In this document: in pieces, positions 14,843-20,776 of the stretch
Layout: each line of letters begins with the position of its first letter
How positions within the stretch are numbered: position 1 is the stretch's first letter
Origin: an uncultured Lachnospiraceae bacterium
GTDB taxonomy: Bacteria > Bacillota_A > Clostridia > Lachnospirales > Lachnospiraceae
Reading direction: 5' to 3'
DNA length: 20,776 nt
Assembly: GCA_910585655.1 (NCBI GenBank)
Contig: CAJUFW010000032.1
Span: forward strand, 3,895-24,670
The notes under the pieces: model-generated
What the model was told of the DNA's origin: nothing
What the model saw: only the letters and a program-made list of their open reading frames with translations
Database searches by the model: none
Program-made: the position numbers and the translations under genes

Positions 14843-15685
14843 TCATCTGATCATTCCATAGCTTTGCAGGGCGTTCCGGTATTCTTGCTTCCAGACTTCT
14901 AACAGCCCGTTCAATCCCTCATACGACTCTGCCACCATTCCGGCTCGCCGCCCCTGCAGGATCTCTCTTAAAAGCTTTCCCTGCCCGGATTTATCTGCTT
15001 CTGCTGCCGACTCGCTCCATTCTTCTTCGGTCATCTGAATAAATTCCTGGCTGATTCCTTCCTCTGCCAACACCTTCTGGTATTCCTCCTGACAGTTTCC
15101 CATCCGGTACGCCAACAGACAAAGCTTCATGGACTCCGGATGATGCCAGAGCTTATAAGCGGCATAAAAGCTTTCGGCAGCATCAGCTACTGATATGGTA
15201 TACATCCGTACCACTCCTATGTTGTGCATGATATTCCCTCGTTCCTCTTCTGTCAAGGCATGTTCCGCTAAAATTTTCTCATATTCACTTCCCGCCCTGG
15301 CGTACTGACCTCTATGCAGATATTCGTCTGCCAAACGCTTACGCTTTTTCCATGGCGGAAGCTGCTCCAATTCATTCATCCGCACCAGCAGCTCTTTGAT
15401 TTCCGGTTCTGTATAATAATCTGCGCTGCACAGCAGGGCAATCGTCAGATCCTTTGTCCCATGTCCCTCCGAACGAAGCCACTCCAACTTTTCTGCAGTT
15501 TCTGGCATCTGGCATTCCCGCTCCAGCCAGTCCGACAGCTCTTTTGTAAAAAAACCGTCCTCCAACCCATAGATATTCTGATAGACATAATAACATAATT
15601 CCTCTACCGAATAAGCTTTTAAGCCATCCGGCAGAAGCCATCCGTTAGAAGCCATCCGTCCTGTACATAAAATAACCTTACTCAT
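14843..15685 (-). CDS. Helical-repeat (TPR-like) protein of the four-gene cassette
   Basis: A 280-residue soluble protein with a distinctive N-terminus (MSKVILCTGRMASNGWLLPDG, then YSVEELCYYVYQNIYGLEDGFF) followed by helical hairpins. The middle part (about residues 115-200) reads like tetratricopeptide repeats: RLADEYLHRGQYARAGSEYEKILAE, then MHNIGVVRMYTISVADAAESFYAAYKLW. Such repeats usually bind partner proteins. ATG 15685 follows AGGAGA at good distance. It is 9 bases from the actin-like gene before it and 10 from the coiled-coil gene after it. TPR partners of Hsp70-like proteins are common, which fits its position, but this is inference. Confidence 0.88.
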   Translation of the reverse strand: MSKVILCTGRMASNGWLLPDGLKAYSVEELCYYVYQNIYGLEDGFFTKELSDWLERECQMPETAEKLEWLRSEGHGTKDLTIALLCSADYYTEPEIKELLVRMNELEQLPPWKKRKRLADEYLHRGQYARAGSEYEKILAEHALTEEERGNIMHNIGVVRMYTISVADAAESFYAAYKLWHHPESMKLCLLAYRMGNCQEEYQKVLAEEGISQEFIQMTEEEWSESAAEADKSGQGKLLREILQGRRAGMVAESYEGLNGLLEVWKQEYRNALQSYGMIR

Positions 15686-15694
15686 AAGTATCTC

Positions 15695-17023
15695 CTACAC
15701 TTCCAACGTCATTTCCCAAATTCTTCCTCCTGCTAATATACTGCCTCTGTTGTCTGCAATCCCGGCTTTTACCATCGCGTTGCCCTCTCCGCTTGCAGGC
15801 ATTATCTCGCCAAAGCCCATATCCCGAACCTGCACCAGACAGGTATGTAAATCCAGATACTGAAGCCGCATACGAATCCGCGTCATACGCGGCGGACGCG
15901 GCGGCAGCCCGCTTAAATCAATCAGACGCTGATCCCGCTTTCTGGTCATATAGTCCCGGATCTGAAGCGCCAGCTCCGTTTCTCCATCCAGAATAAAATC
16001 CCATTCCCCAAACGCATCCTGCCACAAAATAGCCGGACGTATCAACGTAATCTCCTGAATGCTTCCATCCTTATATACCTGCATAGACAGCTCTGCCGAA
16101 GTGCGATCCTCTCCCAACAACAATACCCGCTCCTCTTCCCATTCTGCCAGATGAAGAGCAGCATAGCAGGCTCCCTTTGCATAGAGGTTCTGTCCTTTAA
16201 ATACCCGCCGCCTTGCGCACAAGGACATCAATACCTCGTCCGCCCAGTCTCCCTCAAAGCCTCTGCCCACTACATAGACCGTAGAAAGTACCTTGCGGTA
16301 CACTGCCATCTCCGTTACGTCGGCAAAAATCTTCCCGGCAGTTACCGGTTCCTCTCTGACCTGCTCCTGTGTTAAATAAGCCGAAAAATCCCGTTCCTCT
16401 AACCCGGCTATCATCGGTAGTTCCTTACGGTTGATAGAAAGCTGGACATAATGCAGCCCATTCCTGCCAAATTCAAACAAGGCGGTGTCATTCTGCCACA
16501 AGTCCTGCCGTTGGCTGACGGTATAATGCAAAAAGCTTGCCATATGGCTTTGGATCTGTACTCTGGACGGCTCAATCCCAAGTCTAGCCAGGGCAATTCC
16601 CAACCGCTCCTGTAATTTTTTTCCGGTCGTATGATCCCGCTCCTCTAAGGAAAGCACCAGACTGGCAATTCTGCCGTTAGGATAGACCTGACGCAGCAGC
16701 AGCAACACCTTTCGGAAATACCGTTCGAGCAAATCCTCCGGCTGGAATACTACGCCATACAGTTCGGTTTCTGTTCCCTGTTCCGCCTTTTCTAACATGT
16801 CTCCGCTATCAATCGCCTCTTCGATTGCCACTAACTGCTTGGCTTCCTCTCCAAACACCCATTCACGACTTCCACGCTTGACCGCCAGGCAGGTAGGTAT
16901 TAGGTACTGTTCTTCGCTTCCACGTATTCCAATAGACTCCGGTTCCCCTGTTTTGGCATTATAACAAGTCAACTGTGTGTAATCCCAACACAAATCCAGT
17001 CCTACCAATAGCTTTTCTTCCAC
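15695..17023 (-). CDS. Divergent actin/Hsp70-like ATPase-fold protein of the four-gene cassette
   Basis: A 442-residue soluble protein with traces of the actin/Hsp70 nucleotide-binding fold: a phosphate-1-like start VGLDLCWDYTQLTCY (D10), a phosphate-2-like segment DTALFEFGRNGLHYVQL (179-195) in which the usual Asp and Gly-rich pattern is eroded, and an adenosine-motif-like VYVVGRGFEG (about 249-258) followed by FKGQNLYAKGACYAA, much like the PDEAVAKGAA region of DnaK. It lacks a peptide-binding domain of standard type; the last ~130 residues are a different, beta-rich domain. Loss of canonical residues means ATP binding may be kept without normal hydrolysis. It starts at GTG 17023 with AAGGGGGAG upstream, 12 bases after the giant gene. 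I recall this as the DUF5716-type family, unverified. Confidence 0.88.
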   Translation of the reverse strand: MEEKLLVGLDLCWDYTQLTCYNAKTGEPESIGIRGSEEQYLIPTCLAVKRGSREWVFGEEAKQLVAIEEAIDSGDMLEKAEQGTETELYGVVFQPEDLLERYFRKVLLLLRQVYPNGRIASLVLSLEERDHTTGKKLQERLGIALARLGIEPSRVQIQSHMASFLHYTVSQRQDLWQNDTALFEFGRNGLHYVQLSINRKELPMIAGLEERDFSAYLTQEQVREEPVTAGKIFADVTEMAVYRKVLSTVYVVGRGFEGDWADEVLMSLCARRRVFKGQNLYAKGACYAALHLAEWEEERVLLLGEDRTSAELSMQVYKDGSIQEITLIRPAILWQDAFGEWDFILDGETELALQIRDYMTRKRDQRLIDLSGLPPRPPRMTRIRMRLQYLDLHTCLVQVRDMGFGEIMPASGEGNAMVKAGIADNRGSILAGGRIWEMTLEV

Positions 17024-17035
17024 GTATTCTCCCCC

Positions 17036-20000
17036 TTACAATGGTTGGAACAGTTTTTTCTTGATGTAGCTTTGTCGAATATACTGCTTCATCAGCTCGA
17101 TTTGGGTAGCGTCGTCTCCCATTTCCCTGGCTATCAGCATCAGGTTCAGCATCTGACATGCCTCTTCCTCGTCACCTTGTGTCCCTATCGCCGCTCCTAC
17201 TTCCGCCTGGTCTAATTCCAGAACCGCGCTTTCTGTAACTGCCTCCTGTCCGTCCTTGACCGCCGTAATATAATACTGCACCCGTTCTCCGTAAAACAAC
17301 AGCATATCCTTAACGTGAATTCCGAAAAAAACATCTTTCATCCGTTCTGTCTGATACGCCGACGCCCGATCCCCATCTAAAATCCGGTAATGCAGCTCTA
17401 CCTCCGAGCCTGGATCCGAAATATAGACGATATAACTTTTATTTCTGGCAGCTCCCGGAATCCGGCATTTTCCGGCAAATCCCTGGAAAAAAGGAAGGAT
17501 ACAGCCTTGCTTTGCCATTCGCTCCATCTGGATTTGGGCAAATTCCTGCTCCTTTTTTCCAAGCGCCAAAAGCCGGCTGTAATGCTTTAGAGCAGCCGCT
17601 TTGCAAAGCTGTGTGTCGTCATAAAACACTTCGTTTTGCATATCCAAAAACAGACTTCCATGTACTACCTGATCCGAGATCAGGTAACGATACGCCAGAT
17701 AAGAAAGAAAAGCGCGTACCAGCTTTTTCCCGGACTGCGGCGGTATCGCTCCGCCCCGTTCCCCGCCTGGTCTTCCGGCAAAGGAACGATAAACAGAGGC
17801 AGCGTCCGTTAATATATGCTCACAAAAAAGCATCTGCACCAACAAACGCTCCTCTAGGGCGGTCGCCTTTAATCCTATCCGGCAAGCCTCCGCCCAAATC
17901 TGGTACAGATGTTCCGTACCGCCTTCATAATAGCGGGCAAGGTATTCCATCTGCACGGAATCCGTCTTCCCACTTCGGAATAAATACCAGCAAAGCCGTA
18001 TCAAAAACAAATCCGGCGATTCGGTCTCCGCCGCCTTTCTGCTGCAAAGCCGCTGCAGATATCGTAGATTAAGCCCGCTGTAACCGTACTTGCGAATTGC
18101 CAGCTCTGCCGGAATATACATATCCCGCAGCAGCATCATATCCAAAACCTGGAGTCGTTCCTCCCGTCTGGCGTGTCCTAAATCATATTCCTCTAAATAG
18201 CCTTCTAAAAGACTCCCCTCTAACTGCTCATGGCAATAGCGGATAAGCTCTCCCATCACCTCGTTCCGGCAGCACGGTTCCAGTCTGTCCAGAGCCAAAA
18301 GCTCCCGGTAAAGCGCCATTTTCTCATCCGGCGTTGTCTCTGTGGTTCGGGACACTCTGGAAAAAAGCGCCAAAAGCAGTCTTCGATCCCGACTTCCGGC
18401 TTCGTAACAGTCGGTCAGCAGGCTGCCCGGCTGCATAAGTCGTTTCCATTCATACGGTCTGGAAATCACATAACGGTTCCCCTCTTCATCTTTTAAGGAA
18501 ATCCCTACGTTTTCCGTATAAATATCAATATATGCCGTTCCGTTTGAAAAAGGAATAAATTCCTCTCCTCGTTCCTCCTCATGGCAAATACAAACGCCTT
18601 TCATTCCCGGTGTATCGCATGTCACCATACAGCAAAACATCACGCCCGGCAGCTTTTCGTAAGATTCCTTCCGGAACTCCGGCTTTTCCAGCAAGTCCTC
18701 GTATACTCTGGCAAGCTGAGGCGTAATCTGTCCCGCCGCCATTCGTTCTCTGGCAAATTCCTGTATTTGATCCTGATAATTTTCATACACCGATACCCGT
18801 TGATCCTTGTGGCTGACGATATGGCTGTATAAAAACGCCTTTTTTTGCGCGTTGAGACTGTTATCCTTCCAAAAATACGTATAAATCCGCGTATCCAGAT
18901 CCATACCGCTCTCCCACGGAAACGTATCCACATACGCTTCGTACAGTCCCGTCAGCTTTAGTCCTGCCTCTACGCCCCGCCGATACCAAATAAAGTCGCG
19001 CCCCCTCGAATTTTGCCGCAGCAGCAGACTACAGAGCGCGTTTAGCACTTCTCTGCTTTTTTTCTGCCGGTACAGCTCTTCCAAATACTGATATTCCAGC
19101 CTGCTTCCAAGCTTTTCTCCTTCTGCAAGATACACATAGCGAACCGAAAGTTCCTCTTTCCAAAGAGCCTGTTTTCTCGCCCAGTTCATAACCTGGATCT
19201 CAAACTCCTCTAGCCGCGCCAGCAGCTCTGGCTCCTGCTCTAACGCCTTCCATGCTTCCAGATATAAAAACGGACTGCGGCAGCCCTGTAAAAACAACTC
19301 CTTTGCCGCCTTCAGACAGTCCGACGCCGACGCACCGCCCGTCCGCTTTTGCAGCAGGGAAAACAATTTTATATACCAGACGCTAAACAGCTCTCCGGCT
19401 CCCTCCCAGCGTCCGCTTGCCTCTTCTGCCTTTTGCTGCGGCGTCCCAATCCGCCCGGAGCCGCTTCCCTGCAAAGCCTGTCCGCACAGGTACTGATAAA
19501 AATACTGGGTCTGCCCGCCCATCTGCTCTTCTTCTCTGGCAAGCCGCAAAAGCTGCTCCTGCGCCTCCCGCTCTCTTTTTCCTACCAGATTCAAATGGAC
19601 ACTTATCAGCTCTAACAGCGGGTTTTCCTCTACCACCTGCAGCGCATACAAGAGCGTCCGCCCTTCCGAAGCATACTGCTCCCCGGAAAGCCGCCCTAGC
19701 CGCCAGTTTAAAAAACATTCCAGTAACTTATGGCTATATTCCTTCTTTTTTCGTCCATTTGTATAGAGTTTTCTCCTGCCCGCGCCATAAACCGGAAACT
19801 CCACCGTCAGTTCCTGGTCGGTAGTCGTAATCCGAATCCGCGCGATACTTCTAGGGCTTTCTAATTTTTCCGGATCCAAAATAAAAGGCAGCTCATATAC
19901 TCCTGCCGTAAAATCTTCCTGCTCGATCCGATCTTTTTCCAACTGCAAAAAGGCTCCCTCCGCCGTCACTTTTCCGTCGATCAGCCCCCAACCGTCCTTA

Positions 20001-20653
20001 TGAATCAAAACCGTATCCCGCATCGTCCGGCTTGCCAAGTGGTATTCCTGCTCTTTTTTTTCTACCCGCAGCATCACCGGAGATTTTTTTCGGATTATCC
20101 TTAAAAATTCCTCCATTGCATGGTCGGCAGAGGTACTTCCCTTTAAGCTCCGATACAGCAGCCGCTCCTCCGGCGTCTTTAAAAACGCGTCGGCAAACAA
20201 GCCAGAAAGAAAAATCTCCCTTGCCTCTTCCCAATGTGTCTGCGCCAATCCAGCAAACTGGAACAAATCAGAAAGCGAGCCGATACTCGTCTCAAATTCT
20301 GGCTCGATTACCGTCACTTCATAGGGCAAATGCCGTTCCCCTAAATTACTGACCAGTACAATCGCGCCTTCCTGCCGCTCTCCCGCCGCCAGATATTCTC
20401 CGTGATAGCAATAGGAAACATCTCCCTCCGTTCCACTTATCGTTCCGCAGGACAGCTCCATTTCCTCTTCCTCGCAAAACAGAAAAATTTTCATCTTTTC
20501 CTGTCTGGAATTCCAGATCCGAAAACTTCCCTTTACCGTTTCGCCCGCTACGACACGAAGCTGCAGCCGATCTTCCGAAAGCAAAAGCTTTGGAAGATCG
20601 TACCGAAACTTACCCCTTGCAAATTCATCAATTTTTTCCTTCACTCTCTCCAC
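17036..20653 (-). CDS. Giant 1205-residue multi-domain protein, first gene of the four-gene cassette
   Basis: A very long soluble protein with no signal peptide or membrane segment. Regions: an N-terminal beta-rich part (about 1-310) that begins FARGKFRYDLPKLLLSEDRL and holds two or more Ig-like or accessory beta-domains; a long alpha-helical solenoid (about 315-665 and 745-1060) of degenerate helix pairs; a beta insertion in the middle (about 670-740, MVTCDTPGMKGVCICHEEE); a C-terminal beta domain (about 1070-1160, SYIVYISDPGSEVELHYRI); and a final helical tail. I recall such proteins as the DUF5717 family of Lachnospiraceae, about 1200 residues; unverified. The GTG at 20653 is the most upstream start in frame; an in-frame GTG at 20644 overlapping the stop of a short upstream frame is an alternative. 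It probably acts as a scaffold with the three following genes. Confidence 0.92.
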   Translation of the reverse strand: MERVKEKIDEFARGKFRYDLPKLLLSEDRLQLRVVAGETVKGSFRIWNSRQEKMKIFLFCEEEEMELSCGTISGTEGDVSYCYHGEYLAAGERQEGAIVLVSNLGERHLPYEVTVIEPEFETSIGSLSDLFQFAGLAQTHWEEAREIFLSGLFADAFLKTPEERLLYRSLKGSTSADHAMEEFLRIIRKKSPVMLRVEKKEQEYHLASRTMRDTVLIHKDGWGLIDGKVTAEGAFLQLEKDRIEQEDFTAGVYELPFILDPEKLESPRSIARIRITTTDQELTVEFPVYGAGRRKLYTNGRKKKEYSHKLLECFLNWRLGRLSGEQYASEGRTLLYALQVVEENPLLELISVHLNLVGKREREAQEQLLRLAREEEQMGGQTQYFYQYLCGQALQGSGSGRIGTPQQKAEEASGRWEGAGELFSVWYIKLFSLLQKRTGGASASDCLKAAKELFLQGCRSPFLYLEAWKALEQEPELLARLEEFEIQVMNWARKQALWKEELSVRYVYLAEGEKLGSRLEYQYLEELYRQKKSREVLNALCSLLLRQNSRGRDFIWYRRGVEAGLKLTGLYEAYVDTFPWESGMDLDTRIYTYFWKDNSLNAQKKAFLYSHIVSHKDQRVSVYENYQDQIQEFARERMAAGQITPQLARVYEDLLEKPEFRKESYEKLPGVMFCCMVTCDTPGMKGVCICHEEERGEEFIPFSNGTAYIDIYTENVGISLKDEEGNRYVISRPYEWKRLMQPGSLLTDCYEAGSRDRRLLLALFSRVSRTTETTPDEKMALYRELLALDRLEPCCRNEVMGELIRYCHEQLEGSLLEGYLEEYDLGHARREERLQVLDMMLLRDMYIPAELAIRKYGYSGLNLRYLQRLCSRKAAETESPDLFLIRLCWYLFRSGKTDSVQMEYLARYYEGGTEHLYQIWAEACRIGLKATALEERLLVQMLFCEHILTDAASVYRSFAGRPGGERGGAIPPQSGKKLVRAFLSYLAYRYLISDQVVHGSLFLDMQNEVFYDDTQLCKAAALKHYSRLLALGKKEQEFAQIQMERMAKQGCILPFFQGFAGKCRIPGAARNKSYIVYISDPGSEVELHYRILDGDRASAYQTERMKDVFFGIHVKDMLLFYGERVQYYITAVKDGQEAVTESAVLELDQAEVGAAIGTQGDEEEACQMLNLMLIAREMGDDATQIELMKQYIRQSYIKKKLFQPL

Positions 20654-20685
20654 CGCCCATAAGCTTCTTGTAGCCAGTGTACCAT
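20641..20685 (-). other. Possible 14-codon leader reading frame overlapping the start of the giant gene
   Basis: ATG at 20685 has GAGGGGG at ideal distance, better than any signal for the giant gene itself, and encodes MVHWLQEAYGRWRE followed by TGA at 20643-20641. The TGA overlaps an in-frame GTG of the giant gene as GTGA, the classic arrangement for translational coupling. Alternatively a single-base error near the contig end separates two parts of one reading frame. Confidence 0.35.
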
Positions 20686-20726
20686 AATTGTCCCCCTCTT
20701 TTCAACCGAAACTTTTGTAATCACTC

Positions 20727-20776
20727 AGATCGGAAGAGCACACGTCTGAACTCCAGTCACATTACTCGATCTCGTA
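20727..20776 (+). other. Illumina TruSeq adapter read-through (not genomic)
   Basis: From 20727 the sequence is the TruSeq indexed adapter: AGATCGGAAGAGCACACG, continuing to CCAGTCAC at 20760, then the 8-base index ATTACTCG (20761-20768), then ATCTCGTA, the start of the P7 end. The genomic sequence ends at or near 20726. Confidence 0.98.

Noticed and set aside
17512..18072. A 186-residue plus-strand frame opposite the giant gene, and similar ones at 9677-10264 and 19417-19824
   Set aside because: All are antisense to strong genes, rich in Pro/Ser/Arg from the complementary codon pattern, without ribosome sites or recognisable domains.
1..20776. CRISPR arrays, tRNA/rRNA genes, insertion sequences, prophage or toxin-antitoxin genes
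   Set aside because: None seen by eye on either strand; all long non-coding stretches are under about 350 bases and are described above.

Overview
The window reads as one end of a contig from a Gram-positive Clostridia genome, most likely Lachnospiraceae. Pointers are strong AGGAGG-type ribosome binding sites, a lipoprotein OppA, a Cys/Gly-rich small protein of a type common in Clostridia, and a four-gene cassette that I recall (but could not look up) as the DUF5716/DUF5717 type of Lachnospiraceae. The family-level placement is inference. There is no rRNA, tRNA, CRISPR array, transposase or phage gene. The last 50 bases (20727-20776) are Illumina adapter, not genome.

Left part (1-4777, minus strand): an oligopeptide/dipeptide ABC importer in the order oppA-oppB-oppC, from a near-perfect sigma-A promoter (4749-4777) with a leader of about 230 nt. 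Hairpins between oppA and oppB probably reduce permease expression relative to the binding protein. The oppC-like gene, cut by the left edge, carries a seven-repeat RCC1/BLIP-II-type beta-propeller of about 290 residues between its first membrane helix and the conserved LGTDELGRD motif. The start of oppB may contain a one-base deletion. Upstream on the same strand, but with its own promoter (7380-7408), lies a CBS-ACT regulator plus Xaa-Pro aminopeptidase pair, which could process proline-containing peptides of the kind OppABC imports.

Middle part (7430-9335): a Cys/Gly-rich 80-residue protein (plus), a small acidic protein (minus), several clear intrinsic terminators between them, and chorismate synthase aroC (plus). 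aroC overlaps the convergent pstA by 39 bases.

Right part (9297-20653, minus strand): a long co-directional run. It starts with four tightly packed genes: a 1205-residue multi-domain protein, a divergent actin/Hsp70-like ATPase-fold protein, a helical-repeat protein, and a membrane-hairpin coiled-coil protein. A MATE transporter follows 9 bases later, then a phosphate-type ABC group (pstS-like, pstC, pstA) without pstB or phoU. The pstS-like product has its two lobes in reversed order, as in a circular permutation, and is anchored by an N-terminal membrane helix.

The three most interesting items are the propeller inside the OppC-like permease, the permuted PstS, and the four-gene cassette of unknown function.
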